DNA of 64,000 nucleotides from Hordeum vulgare subsp. vulgare (Eukaryota > Streptophyta > Magnoliopsida > Poales > Poaceae). This document shows, piece after piece, positions 23,774-35,792 of the stretch. The position numbers and the translations under genes are program-made. Positions within the stretch are counted from its first letter, which is position 1. Every line of letters starts with the position of its first letter. The stretch is taken from positions 201,589,689 through 201,653,688 of the forward strand of contig NC_058523.1 of NCBI RefSeq assembly GCF_904849725.1. Direction: 5' to 3'. Below the pieces are notes generated by a model, which made no database searches, was not told the DNA's origin, and was given only the letters and a program-made list of their open reading frames with translations.

Positions 23774-25384
23774 CTACCCGTTGTGACTTGTGAGCATGCT
23801 GGTGGTTTTGTGTTTGATGTACTTCTGTAATTTTCATGGAGCTATGAAAATTAATACAAATATCTTAGCCTCTTAGGACTGCCTGACTTTGTTGATGTTG
23901 GTCACACATGTGTTGTCTAGCTGTTTATAGAGCACCTGATTTTATCATTAGATTTAGTGGTCTCTTTTCTACAGTTCTTCCAGCAACTGGTTGTATATGA
24001 ACTGATATTGTGATACTCTATTCTCCTTTCTGTAATGATGATGGTGTAAATTTAAATTCAGCTAGTTTCTTGTATCTTGCCGTACATGAGGAATCATCAA
24101 TATGTGATAATTATCTTGTTTACTCCAGGTAGAAGCCTCTGTATCACTGCAATCTGACAAAGTGGAGGGCCTAGAAGGTGAAGCTTCTTTTATGTCTGAA
24201 CAAGCATCGGTTTTTAATTAACAATAATCCATGATCAGCATTAGTTTCTTTCACTAATTTTTAGTTAACAGCAATCCATAATTTTTTTTCACAATGATCA
24301 GCAGCAGTTTTTGTATTAAAATGAATGTACTCCATGAATTTTAAGTTAACAATTGAATTTACTCCTTTATTGGCATTGTCATGATTCAGTTAACACTAAA
24401 TCAACTTCATTAATTTTCATGTATAGTACTCTGACGGAGTACCTTCTTCAGAGTGCAGAGGAGCAAAATTGTTCTAATCAGCAGCAGCACAACACAGTCA
24501 CTTGGATCAGCGGAAGAGGAGCATCAGCAGCACGGGCAGAGGAGCAGCAGCACCTAGTTCTTCAGGTACAATGGAAAACAAGCAAGCTTATATCTGAAAA
24601 ATGAGTTAGCTAGGCTCAGAATTTTGAGTTGGCCCCTTTACATAAGTTTTAGATAAAGTTTCAAGGTTTCTTTAGAGTATTTATTTGTGTCATTTGGATG
24701 TACGGTTTGAGAGCAGCTATGAGTTTAGTTTGTTGTCTCAAAATATATGTTCCTGGTTACAGTATTTTGATATGGGAGATTAGGCCGTGTTAGAGGTGGT
24801 ATAAAAATAAAGTTACAACATGAAAATTTTAGAGGCTATTCTGTAGATACTTAAAACACATATCACTTGTTAGGTTTCGTTCGGTATATTAAATTCTATA
24901 AAATTATCAAAGTGGGTTGTACTATGTTGGACATAATTTTATGTTTGGACTTGGGTGAATGTAACCAGACTTATACTCTCAGATTTTGTCATTGTTGATG
25001 GTGTGAGGACTTATAATGTGATAAAGTATATACGTTGTCATCTAAGTTGAGCTCATTTTGATTTCCATATGTTATGGGGGGACAACAAATATTGCCATAT
25101 GTTCATTCTTGAGGGTACAGACTTGCTAAACTATTGATGATTTTTTGTTGGGTGACCTATTAGATCTGGAATGGAAGCGCACATAAGTTGAGCTGATTTT
25201 TGTCCATATGAAAGCAGAGGACCATATGGTCTGTGGCCTTTTCATCCATATGAAACTAGAGGCACATTGTGGTGCTAGTTTGTTGTGTTTTGTCTCCGAC
25301 CATCGTGTCGTGATGATTTTGCAGGTACCCCGAGAGGCCCTTGAGTTTGTCGGAATGTCGATTAACTTCCGTTCCGGCAAATTC
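23774..25384 (+). other. CACTA-1 spacer, no gene recognised
   Basis: Mostly AT-rich. A short exon-like piece at about 24129-24176 follows a pyrimidine-rich 'ttactccag' and precedes a gt, reading VEASVSLQSDKVEGLEG. A Gln/Ser-rich piece lies at 24440-24570. Neither can be assigned. They may be further captured exons. Confidence 0.35.
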
Positions 25385-25477
25385 GGTACTCCATATGTCC
25401 TATTTTCAGCAAAGGTCATGCTGAAATTTTTCGTGAATTTTAGCATGACTTTGCTAAAAATAGGACATATGGGGTAC
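25385..25477. repeat. 93-bp imperfect inverted repeat (hairpin) upstream of ORF2
   Basis: The left arm (25385-25429, ggtactccatatgtcctatt...) pairs with the right arm (25434-25477, ...aataggacatatggggtac) with only a few mismatches and a loop of about four bases. The related stretch before TNP2 (17875-18010) holds the same words ('ttccgtttcggcaag', 'tcctatttttaggcaaagtcatgc') but without a full second arm. Confidence 0.8.
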
Positions 25478-25664
25478 TTGCGACTAATGCATGGGCCGGG
25501 GTATCTTAGTACTTAATAAAGTAGGATCAACTGCCCCTTTATTCTTGCTGCATTAAACCATAGGTGGCAATAGAACTAAGTGATTAGGCCCAACTTAGAA
25601 TTCTCCTTCCCTTTTCTTGATAGGGTATATTATTAGAAGATACCCATATATATATCAGTCAACC

Positions 25665-25897
25665 TAGGGTGCCTCGGCATCGATAGACCCTCAATGATGA
25701 AAACTGAACTTAGCATTTAGGGTGCCTCAGCGTCGACAAACCCTAAATTATAAAACCTTGGATTTTAGGGTGCCTCGGTGTCTATAAAAACCTAAATGAT
25801 GAAAGCTTAGGCTTTTAGGGTGCCTCGGCGTCGACAAACCCTAAATGATAAAAGCTTAGCTTTTAGGATGCCTCGGTGTCAACAAACCCTAAATGAT
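25665..25897 (+). repeat. ~54-bp minisatellite, about five copies, before ORF2
   Basis: Units start 'agggtgcctcggcgtcgacaa' and end 'ccctaaatgatgaaa..ttagc'. They lie in the presumed 5' untranslated part of ORF2. Confidence 0.8.
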
Positions 25898-25967
25898 GAG
25901 ACCATGATCTTGTTCCTTGACAATAACCAACTTTTTGACCAAACTTTTTTCCTATTTAGAGAAAAAC

Positions 25968-28900
25968 ATGGCCCACAACGATGAGGCGGGTGGTTCGGGC
26001 AAGGCATTCTGGGAGCTGTCCCAGGAGATGGAGGAAGAACCTCATCGCTATAAGGACGTCGCGGAAGACACCGATCCCGACTACACAACCCCCAGTGGAG
26101 TCGGGGATGACAGCACTGATGGTGTCGTCGAGGATGCCACCACTGATGACGGCAGCGCACGCACAGATGGCATCCAATCGAAGAGGCAACGGAAGGACCG
26201 GCGCCCGAATGTGCTCGGCACCGTCAAGGAGGAATTTACAGAAGTGAACTCCGACGGGTATCCAACGGCGCCCAAAGAAATAGTCAAGGGGTACGCGCTT
26301 CAGCTCGGGTGCATTCTCCGGAGCACCATCTCGATCAACACCGAGAACCTAAGTCATAAGGACCGAGGGAATTTTCGCAACCTCCTCTTCACGAAGCTGC
26401 ACGAACGATACAAGTTCCCTGGTGACGTTAGAAACACACGCCTCTCAGGGAATAAAGTGAACAATGCCGCCCTCACGAAGATGAGCATGGCCCTGTCTAC
26501 TTGGAGAAGCGCGGTGAAGAGAATGATTGACGAAGGTGATAGTTATGAGAAGATCAAGGCGAAAAATCCTTCGATCAGCGAAGAGGACTACAAGGAGTTC
26601 AAGATCAAGTGCGAGAGCAATGCAACCGTGGAATCAAGACAGTGGGGGAAAGAAATGCGGGAGTTGAACTTAGGGGTCCACCAACTCGGTCTCGGCGGTT
26701 ACAGAGTGGCGGAACCTATATGGGACAAGGAGGACGCGGAGCGTGCCGAGCAAGGCCTACCACCCCGCTTCGAGAAATACGGTGACAAGTAGACCAGGAA
26801 CTATGTCAGGGCCCGGTACAAGGTGGACCCAGTAACAAAGGAGATTACCACGGATGCGAAGACCACGACGCTTGAGCTTGTTCTGGTAAGGAATACACCC
26901 CCGCATAATTAGCTCCATATGGTTGCATTCTAATTAATGAAGCCAAATTTCTAAATGGTTCACATTCCTTCCGTAGGACACTGAAAGCAGTAGCGCGGGG
27001 TCTTCTCAGAGCTCCCCTTGGGACACCACTATAAATAGGGCGTTCAATGTAATGAAAAACAAGGATAAGTCCAGTAAGCCGTCGTCAGGTGGTCGTGTGG
27101 CCGGCTAAGGCTTGTCCACGAAATGGTCGTCATACTATAATGCTGGTGGGCGAAAGCAGAGAAAGACCAACTTGGAAAGACAATCGTGCGAGGTTCAAGA
27201 ACTCAAGGCACAAGTGGCGCGGATTCCGGAGAAGGTCCAAGAGCAAGTGTAACACCAATTGGGAAGGGTGATCACCGCCATTGTGCCTACCTTGATTGAG
27301 GGGCTGCAGGCGTGGATTGCGGGCGGCCAACAGGGGCCGCCCCCGGTTCCCAGCTTCACGGCCAGCAACTCGCACAATGCGCAGGAAGCGCCATTGGTGT
27401 CTCCGGCGCCGGCGCCATTGGTGTTTCCGGTGCCGGCACGGGCATTGGAGCTTATTAGTGCACCCGGGTGTGCGAAGAATACGCTGGCCGGCACCTCGGC
27501 AGCAAGCGGCCCCTCAGTCACTTGCATGCCCGCCGTTGGCTGTGCCTCGACATTAGCCGAGCTCGACGCCATCACGGTAACTAAGCCTCTCTCGGCCGAT
27601 GACTTCATCTCCTTGCCTTTGACTAGGCATCCCGTGATGCCTACATGTTTTCGCAGAGCGCCAGCGCCGACGTTCCATGCACTCTCCTGCACTTCGTGGG
27701 CGGCGAGTTGATCGATGTCGCCAAGGGAAGAATCGTTCAACCGGACAACCCCGCGTTCCACGGTAATCCGATGCCACCCACCATGTATAGGGTTCAACTG
27801 GTTCGGGTGCTGCCAGGCTGCGATGACTTGTTACCTCTGTTCCGAGCCGCTGGGGGCGAGGAAGATGATGTGATGACCCTCAACGCCTGCTTAAGCTGGC
27901 CCCTGCTTTGGCCGAAGAGCCAGATTCGTTTGGGGGCGGGGGACACCACCCCACAGACAACATCGCCAGTCATGCCGACGCCAAGCCATGGCAAGACCGC
28001 CGCAACGCTACCGGACATGCCGGACATGCATATGGCACATGATCCACATGCACATGGCACAGGATCCGGACGACAACGACAACGACGATGGTACATTTAC
28101 CAAGGTCGATAAGTACTTTGCCAAACATTGGTACGGTCAGGAATTCTTTGGGCCTCCTTCTCAACAACCCAACCCTACAAAAGACGACCGCGATCTAGCT
28201 GGTACCACGGAGAAACCCAATTGCAACAGGCGTCGTCTGGCGTTCAGTTCTCAGGAGACACCTCCAGCTGCCGCCTTCACCGAGCCTCAGATAGCCGAGG
28301 TGCGAAATATTATCAGCCCCAACACACTCAAGAAGGTGGTCTCTGAGCAGAACTCGAACCCATTACAGCAGCAGAAGAAGGGATGGAAAAAAAAGACTAA
28401 CAAGGGTGCGAGCCAGCCGACACCGAGTATGATCCGTGCTCAGGACGGGCCACCTTCACCTAAGGATATCTTGAGGAGGGTGCAAGTGGCGGGTAGGACG
28501 ATGCTACCGATAATCTGCTCAATGCTGCAACCGGTGCTATGCGGAGTCTGCATGACATTGTTCTTTCTTTGGAGAAGCGGCGTCTCTCCGAGAATGATGT
28601 GGCATACCCGGTTTTCGTGGCCAAGGTGCCATAGGGCAAGGGCTTTGTCGATAGCGCCATCAGGGGTATGATTGTCCTCGGTTTGCTGACATCTTCGCTA
28701 TGTTTAACCTTCATCCGCTGCACTACACCTTCATTCGGCTATTTTTGCTGAGTATGGAGATGCGGATCATTAGAGACAAGACCCCAGACATCATGATAGT
28801 CGACCCCTTCTATATGTGTGCCAAGATCTTGGGCAGCGCTGGGGACCGTCAAGTCGCGAGTTCATACCTCGAAGGCGTCATTCTGGCAAACCCAGATAAG

Positions 28901-29567
28901 GATAACTTCCTCGTGCCTTACTTTCCCGAGTAAGTTATCCCCTCACTGCCCCGTAACATATGATTTCTTAGATTTCGATCGTTCTTTTTTTCTAACATTC
29001 CGTGTTTTGTGCAGTGACACACATTGCACACTCATCCTCTTAAGCCCGAAATATTCCATGGCCACGTATTTCGACTCGGACCGTCAGTCGAAAAAAGACT
29101 ACACAAATATCAAGAAAGTTCTTGATGAAGCTCTTCCTGGCTACGCCAGATCTGGAGGCACCTTCAGCAGGACAATTCGTAGGTACGGCCAGCACGTGTT
29201 CACCCACAATAGGACGTTCCCCTGCGTCAAGCAGCCGCCTGGCGGTCAGAAGGAAGCCTACTACGCCCTCCATCACATGCGGGCGATCATACGGGACCAT
29301 AATCACCTTCGGCTACCAAATAATCTCAAAGATTGGGTCGCACGCTTGTCGGCAATCCAGGACGCGGACATCAGACAAGAATTCTTTCGTATCTAGTCGG
29401 AATTTGCGGAAATCATCCATCAAGATGTCCTCCGTACCTTGGGGCAGTTCTACCTCAAATTTCAACCGTCCAATAGTGAGATAGAAACAACGCTACAAAT
29501 GCAGGCTGACAACGACCGCGATTTCATGACCATCACGAAAGACGGCGGCTTCATCCACGCTCCGTGA
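25968..29567 (+). pseudogene. CACTA-1 ORF2: plant En/Spm-type transposon protein with C48-like end (broken)
   Basis: The start is taken at the ATG of MAHNDEAGGSGKAF. The first exon (to about 26885) has an acidic N-terminus, a basic stretch (SKRQRKDRRP) and the En/Spm transposase-like region LLFTKLHERYKFPGDVRN...STWRSAVKRMIDEG. A stop at 26790-26792 (GDK*TRNYVRAR) breaks it. A GT-AG intron of about 90 bp seems to follow. Later exons continue with DTESSSAGSSQSSPW, ELIDVAKGRIVQPDN, LLPLFRAAGGEEDDVMTLNACLSWP and PSPKDILRRVQVAGR. The C-terminal block THCTLILLSPKYSMATYFDSD (29018-29090) looks like the His/Asp part of a Ulp1/C48 peptidase fold. Further stops: 27107, 27250 and 29394-29396. The end is TGA at 29565-29567. 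The protein family is common in Triticeae CACTA elements; its exact role is not settled here. Confidence 0.75.
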
Positions 29568-29771
29568 ATTGCTACTAATTCATGTTTTGATATTAAACTT
29601 TAATGAACTTGTATGTCTCTTTGGTTTGGACAGTCGTTCAACTTATATGTAATTGATGCTATTTATTAGTAGGACCATGAATCGTGCTATTATAGTTGTA
29701 ATATTAAACTTTAATGAACTTGTATGTCTCTGTGAATTGCTACTAATGTTTTGTGTGGATAGTGCATAGAG

Positions 29772-30026
29772 ATGTCGTCGTATGTCGTGTACAAGGGTAA
29801 GGTTCCCGGAGTCTACGACGACTGGGAGGAGTGTCGAAGACAGGTTCACCATTTCAGCGGTAACAGTTACAAAGGGTACACCACTAGGGCGAAGGCGGAA
29901 GTTAGATACGCGCGCTATCTAGCGGGAGAGAGGAGGGAGCGTTGGAGGAACCGGATGAAGACCAGTTTCATCGCGATTATGCTCATCGTGATGACTGCAG
30001 CTCTCTTCTATGTGATGGTTGTTTAG
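29772..30026 (+). CDS. viroplasmin/RNase H1 N-terminal-like small protein with membrane tail, in CACTA-1
   Basis: An intact 84-codon frame starts at a true ATG. Residues 3-50 (YVVYKGKVPGVYDDWEEC, FSGNSYKGYTTRAKAEVRY) match the caulimovirus viroplasmin / RNase H1 N-terminal module, which binds nucleic acid hybrids. A basic linker (GERRERWRNRMK) and one hydrophobic segment (residues 63-84, SFIAIMLIVMTAALFYVMVV) follow, predicted to span a membrane with the domain on the cytosolic or nuclear side. No RNase H catalytic core follows. It lies 205 bp after ORF2 and just before the right end of CACTA-1. It could be a separate gene or the last exon of the ORF2 transcript, since the splice site before it was not fixed. 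A remnant of the same domain survives in CACTA-2. Confidence 0.72.
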   Translation: MSSYVVYKGKVPGVYDDWEECRRQVHHFSGNSYKGYTTRAKAEVRYARYLAGERRERWRNRMKTSFIAIMLIVMTAALFYVMVV

Positions 30027-30259
30027 ATGATCGATATCGACTTGTAATGTGAAGACAAACTCTCTACTCGTGGTCTCGAGACTTGTAATGTTCTAACTTT
30101 GTTCGGTATTTTAAATTCAGAGACTAATATGATGAATCCTATTCAGAGACTAATCTTATATTGTATTCGATAAATCTGTTGTTTATATGTTGTGCTCTCT
30201 ATATTCTGTGCAGTAATATGTTTTGTAACCTGTGCAAATATCAGAAAAGAAAAAATACC

Positions 30260-30582
30260 TAATATTCATACTAGTGGTGCACCACTCAGCACTTTAGTGG
30301 CGCACTGCAAAAACCACACTAGTGGCGCATCGTCAACTGGTGCGCCATTAGTAAGCCAGAGCACATGGGTAAATATGGCCCCTGGGAGGCATACTAATGG
30401 CGCACCATGGGCTATACTAATGGCGCACTGCCTGGTGCACCATTAGTATATCAGATACTAATGGCGCACCTGTGGTGCGCCATTAGTACAAAATTCTAAT
30501 GGCGTGATGCTAGTGGCGCACATGTAGTGCGCCATTAGTAGCCAAAACAGATGCGCCACTAGAAGGCCTTTTCCTAGTAGTG
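30260..30582 (+). repeat. right sub-terminal repeats and terminus of CACTA-1
   Basis: Alternating 'taatggcgcacc' and 'ggtgcgccatta' units end in ccttttcctagtagtg. The same array, nearly word for word, closes CACTA-2 at 61250-61682. Confidence 0.85.
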
Positions 30583-32274
30583 GCAGAGGGACGCGAGAGC
30601 CGACGTGTAGCCAGATATTGACCGGAGCTCCGAGGCGGAGGGACCTCAGTCGATCTCGAGCACTTGGGCTCTACTTGCTCAATGGGGTGGCTAGGGAGGT
30701 GATTGAGGTCTTGGCGAGGTGGAGCGAGGGATTCTGGAGCGAGGGGAGGGGCTATTTATAGGCCCGCGAAGGTGAGCCGACTAGGGAGCACTGGTGATCC
30801 ATCGTGGCATGCATGGGGGTGCAGAGAGAGGCTGGGGTCGAAACCATGGTCTCAAGACATGGTTTTGGACCTCCAGGACTCACTGTAAGAGAGAGGGAGA
30901 GAGGACATAAAAGCCATCATGGCCGCTCTCCTCTGGCGCATCTGGTGCACGCGGGCACGCATCGCACAGGCTCTTAGCACGAGAAAGGAGGGGCCCTGAG
31001 GGCTGTCTGATGCAGAGGGGTTCTCGAGGGAGAGGAGAGACACCGCAGGGAGGCTGGAACTCGCCGAGGGAGTCGCCACCACCTCGGTTGCTCTCTGTAG
31101 CGCGCCCAAAGCGCAGCTTTGGCATGCCACGGCATGCTGGCACGCTCTAGGGTGCCTTGGACGTGTCTAGCATGTCTTGGACACTGGCTTGGAGATACCT
31201 AGGCATTGGATTCCCGTGGGAGCCTCAGCTGGTCAAAGCGAGATAAGGAAACAGGTGTTGTCAGCCTTGGGCTGAAGCTTAAATTGGAGATTTTGGTTAG
31301 GATGGGTTTTACCCAACTGTCAGAAGGAGCTCGATAGTGGTTTGGGGTGGTTGCACCCCACCACTGGCTATGCAACTTAACATGATTGGGTTTGGTGCTA
31401 AAACAATGGGTTTCACCAACTTTGAGCTCCATTGGACATGTTTAGTTTTGTAAACTTGAAAACATCATCAAATTACCAGATATGTTCCTTCCAAAGAGAG
31501 TGTGGGCAAATTAAGTCCCACAAATCCCATTTTTGGCATGGAGTCCTCATTTGAGGTATTAGGCACTCCTTCAAAGTTTCAGCTCCATTGGATAAACTTT
31601 GCTATTTAGATTTGCGCTAACTTCATTATGGACAGAAGGGGTTTTAAAATTATTTGGTGACCTTAACCACCTTGGATCAAGGTGAATCTTTACATGGGTA
31701 CCAAATATGGCTTGGGAATACAAATCGAATTTTCTATGGATTTATTGAGAATATTTCCTTTGGAAATATTTCAAAAGGTCAAAACAAATAGAAAGGGTTT
31801 TCAGGGTTTTACTCAAATAATAATAATATAAATAGGGCTTTCAAATCATATGTATGGAAAATATATGTCCTTCTGAGTATCTCCAATTTTTCTCACATTT
31901 TCTCAAGGCAGAAAAGTATTTTTCCATATAGCAATATCATTTCTGGCCTCAGAAATGGACATGCAATTAAAATAGGAAAATAATTTTGGTGAACTAAAAT
32001 GGTGCTAGAACCAGATCACCAACTTTGGGTAAGAGCACACCTTGCCATTAAGGACTTGTAGTGCAACCCAAAGCAGGGTTTTGAATTATCCAAAAATAAG
32101 AAAAAGGATTTTGAAAATAATTAGGTTATGATAAATGTGGGTTTTGATATCACACACTCAAGCATTCAAGCATACAATGGCAATCATGGCACTCACAACA
32201 TTAGTTTTGAAAAAGTTTTAATAAACTCAGGTTTTGAATTACAGAAAAAGTGATAGTGAAAACAGGGTGTGACA
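30583..32274 (-). repeat. 5' LTR of element B, upstream part
   Basis: On the minus strand this starts TGTCACACCC at 32274 (compare TGTAACACCC in element A) and runs to the CACTA-1 insertion. A block with 'gaaatatttcc..aggaaatattctcaataaa' around 31735-31780 is shared with the A LTR near 6130-6175. Together with 14963-17245 the LTR measures close to 4.0 kb. The ORFs on both strands are not conserved. Confidence 0.75.
30751..30760 (-). promoter_or_regulatory. TATA box of the element B LTR
   Basis: The minus strand reads CCTATAAATAGCCCC, a canonical plant TATA box in the direction of the B transcript, in front of a C-rich leader. CACTA-1 lies about 170 bp downstream of it and would separate the promoter from gag. 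Confidence 0.65.
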
Positions 32275-32299
32275 TTCTGGGTCGAGATATAACGAGGGA

Positions 32300-32742
32300 A
32301 TGAAGACCAAGGCAGCGGAAGCAACATGGAGGTCCCGCAACCATCGCACTGGGGAAGTGCCAGAGAGCTCCAGCCATGCCGTGTTTGTTCTAGCAGTGAT
32401 GTCCGAGGGTGCCATGACTGCGTGGGAGGATCTTTCGCGCAGAGGCAAGGACTGTCACAATCACAAGCGCATTCGCCTCGGAGGCGAATTGGATGAGATG
32501 GCAGTGTTGGATTCCTGAGCGAGTGATGATAAGCGCGTTGAGCTCGATAAGAAGGAGACGGAAATCGATGCCTTGGTGAAGCCGCTGGTGAAGAGCGACG
32601 CCTCCGTTAACAACACGACCAACCTCATGGTGAATCTTATGGAGCAGAACGCCGCCTCGAAGAAACCACTAGAGAAGAAAAGTGCCTCGAAGGGGAGAAT
32701 GAAAGAACTAGTCGAGGAACTTGTGGAAGACTTGGCGAAGCT
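32300..32742 (+). pseudogene. coiled-coil ORF of unknown function, first part (split by element C)
   Basis: The ATG at 32300 begins MKTKAAEATWRSRN; the frame is open further back to the edge of element B at 32275, so the true N-terminus may lie left of B. A TGA at 32516-32518 (VLDS*ASDDKR) is the only stop. The frame then continues DKKETEIDALVKPLV and KGRMKELVEELVEDLAKL, a Lys/Glu-rich heptad pattern. It breaks at 32742 where element C is inserted, and resumes in frame at 42835. I do not recognise the family. It could be a host gene or part of an older transposon. Confidence 0.5.
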
Positions 32743-34273
32743 TGATGACCCACAAGTATAGGGGATCAATCGTAGTCCTTTCGATAACTAAGAGTGTCGA
32801 ACCCAACGAGGAGCAAAAGGCTGTGATAAACGGATTTCAGCGAGGTAATAACTGCAAGCACTGAAAGTAGCGGTAACAAGTGATTGTGTAGCGAGGTGAA
32901 ACATAGCAAGCAAAGAGTAACAAGTAACAAGTAGTAGCAACGGTGCAGAAGTGGCCCAATCCCTTTTGTAGCAAGGGACAAGCCTGAACAAAGTCTTATA
33001 AGGAGGAAAAACGCTCCCGAGCACACACGGAAATTTCTGTCATGCTAGTTTCATCATGTTCATATGATTCGCGTTTGTTACTTTGATAGTTTGATATGTG
33101 GGTGGACCGGCGCTTGGGTACTGCCCTTACTTGGACAAGCATCTCACTTATGATTAACCTCTCTCGCAAGCATCCGCACCTACAAAAGAAGAATTAAGAC
33201 AAAGTCTAACCATAGCATTAAACTAGTGGATCCAAATGAGCCCCTCACGAAGCAACGCATAGACTGGGGTTTAAGCTTCTGTCACTCCAGCAACCCATCA
33301 TCTACTTACTACTTCCCAATGCCTTCCTCTAGGCCCAAATATGGTGAAGTGTTATGTAGTCGACGTTCTCATAACACCACTAGAGGAAAAAGAACATACA
33401 GCATATCAAAATACCGAACGAATATCAAATTCACATGACTATTATCAGCATGACTTATCCTATGTCCTCAGGAACAAAAAGTAACTACTCACAAGACATA
33501 ATCATAATCATGACCAGAGGTGTAATAAATAGCATCAAGGATCTGAACATAACCTCTTCCAGCAAGTAATCCAACTAGCATCAACTACAAAGAGTAATCA
33601 ACACTACTAGCAACCTTACAAGTACCAATCGGAGTTGCGAGACGAAGATTCGTTAGGAGAGATGAACTAGGGATTGGAGAGGAGATGGTGCTGATGAAGA
33701 TGTTGATGAAGATGCCTCCCCTCCGACGAGAGGAGTGTTGGTGATGACGATCGCGACGATTTCCCCCTCCGGGAGGGAAATTTCCCCGGCAGGATCGTCC
33801 TGCCAGAGCTCTAGATTGGGTCTGCTCAAGTTCCGCCTCGTGGCGGCGCAGAAACCACGAAAAAGCTCCCTCTTGATTTTTTTCCAGACGAGGACGCGTC
33901 ATATAGCAAAAGAGGGGGTCTAGTGGGCCTTCAGGCAGCCCACAAGCCTGCCCTACGCCACCAGGGGGGGTGGTGGCGGTGGGCAAGCTTGTGGGTCCCT
34001 GGTGGCCCCCCTCCGGTAGTTCTTTTGCCCAGTATTTTTAATATATTCTAGAAAAAATCGACGTAAATTTTCGGGGCATTTGGAGATGTGCAGAATAGTG
34101 GACTAGGATTTGCTCCTTTTCCAGTCCAGAATTCCAGCTGCCTGAATTCTCCCTCTTCAGATAAACCTTGCAAAATAAGAGAGAAAAGGCATAAATATGG
34201 TACCACAAGTAATATAACAGCCCAAAAAGCAATAAATATCAACATGAAAGCATGATGCAAAATGGACGTATCA
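32743..34273 (-). repeat. 3' LTR of element C
   Basis: This is the direct repeat of 41307-42834. Both copies contain the same short ORFs on both strands, which are LTR-internal and not genes. Confidence 0.92.
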
Positions 34274-34288
34274 ACTCCCCCAAGCTTA
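34274..34288 (-). other. polypurine tract of element C
   Basis: The minus strand reads AAGCTTGGGGGAGT directly before the LTR start TGATACGTCC. Confidence 0.75.
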
Positions 34289-35792
34289 GACCTCGCTTGT
34301 CCTCAAGCGAAAACCAAGTTCCATAAACATGTCCACATGTTGAGGGACGAAGGTGTCGATAAAACATAATACGGACATGAGGGAATCATGATCACACATA
34401 GGACATCAATATATCATAAATATTCTTATGGGAATGTAACAATTCCTTCACAAAGCAAAGCATGAAGCAAAAACCTTACCGAGAAGCAACCAACAATAAA
34501 CCATAGTCATTGAAGCAATTGCAATTTATCACAACATCAGAAAGAGTCAAATAAGAGCTTGTAAGGCAAACTCACATACTCAATCATCTCTTTTGTTTTC
34601 CACAATTGTTTCAACTCATGTGGTACTCATGGTGTCAAAGTTTCAGCTAGACACAGAGGAAGATAGGGGCTTATAGTTTGCCTCCCAACCATTTGCCTCA
34701 AGGGTAAAGTCAACAACAATAAAGCATGAGTGCTCAACTCCAAGTTGATATATGAATACAGATCTTTCCCAAACATGTGACGGTAGCCAAGACAAAGGTA
34801 AAAAGGGAATTGGTGAAGATCACCATGACTCTTACAAGGGTAAAAAGTAAAGGTACAAGATAGGCCCTTCACAGAGGGAAGCAGAGGTTGTCATGCGCTT
34901 TTGAGGTTTGGATGTGTGTCCTCTTAGTGCGGAGGAACGTCACTTTATATTGCCTCCTATGACAAAGAACTTTATTATGCAGTCTGTCGCTTTTATGTCT
35001 TCCTCATCACAGGTTCGTACAAAGCTTATTTTCCACACACTAATAGATCATACATATTAGAGAGAAATTTTTATTGCTTGCACCGATGATAACTTACTTG
35101 AAGGATCTTATTCAATCCATATGTAGGTATGGTGGACTCTCATGGCAAAACTTGGTGCACAAGTAGTATCTCTACTTGGTGCGGGAGTTTTGGCTAATAT
35201 GATGTGGAATCAATCGTCACATGCTAAGGGATCTCTAATCATATAACATTGTTTGGAACCAAGCAAAGACAATTCATTATGTTGTCTTCCTTGTCCAACA
35301 TCTACTCCTAGGCATGTAATAGTTTGGTGAGTGCTCACAATTGTAAAAAGTGTCCAAGATGATATATTTATATGTGAACCTCTCTTTCCTTATTACTTCT
35401 TATTAATTGCAACAATGACTGAGGTCTATGTTGATTTATTCTCAACAAGTTTCAATCATCATACTTGTCATAAGTGAAGTTATCACTTTCCATAAGATCG
35501 TCTCATGATCTTTCATGCTATCGTTCTTTTCATACTTTTGATCATGGCACAAAGCAAAGCCCTTGACTAAGACACTCTTTATTATATAGCTCGTAAGCTC
35601 GAATACATCGGGGGAGAGACAAAAGCAAAAGACTCAAACTAAAAACTAAAGACTTATTCCTCTAAAAGAAGAAAAGAAACTGAAAAGAAAAGAACTAAAA
35701 CAAAGGTAAAAGCAAAAGATATAAAGGTGATGCGATACCAGGGCAACTCCCCCAAGCTTGGCAGAAGCCAAGGGGATTGCCCATACCAATAC
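34289..35792 (-). other. non-coding 3' region of element C
   Basis: About 1.5 kb between the extra ORF and the 3' LTR. No conserved frame is visible on either strand. In Athila-type elements this is where an env-like gene sits in some members; none is recognisable here. Confidence 0.55.

Larger units (their letters stand above)
17246..30582 (+). mobile_element. CACTA-1, a CACTA (En/Spm) DNA transposon in the LTR of element B
   Basis: The right terminus is ccttttcctagtagtg ending at 30582, the complement of CACTACTAGGAAAAGG. Both ends carry 'actaatggcgcacc...ggtgcgccattagt' sub-terminal repeats. The element encodes TNP2, ORF2 and a viroplasmin-like protein on the plus strand and carries a DUF247 fragment on the minus strand. 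The left end aligns with the left end of CACTA-2 only from about base 42 of the latter, so the first ~40 bp including the terminus are missing. That, plus broken transposase genes, makes it immobile. No 3-bp target duplication can be shown because of the lost end. Confidence 0.85.
10555..32274 (-). mobile_element. LTR retrotransposon B (Gypsy), interrupted by A, a MITE and CACTA-1
   Basis: Read on the minus strand the order is: LTR start TGTCACACCC at 32274, LTR (split by CACTA-1), LTR end at 14963, primer-binding site, leader ORF, gag, protease, reverse transcriptase, RNase H, and then a break at 10555 where A is inserted. Integrase and the second LTR must lie left of the window. The order PR-RT-RH is that of Ty3/Gypsy elements. 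The pol sequence resembles plant chromoviruses of the Tekay/Del kind, but the chromodomain end is not visible. Flanking bases at the outer edge (32275-32279, ttctg) would be one copy of the target duplication. Confidence 0.85.
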
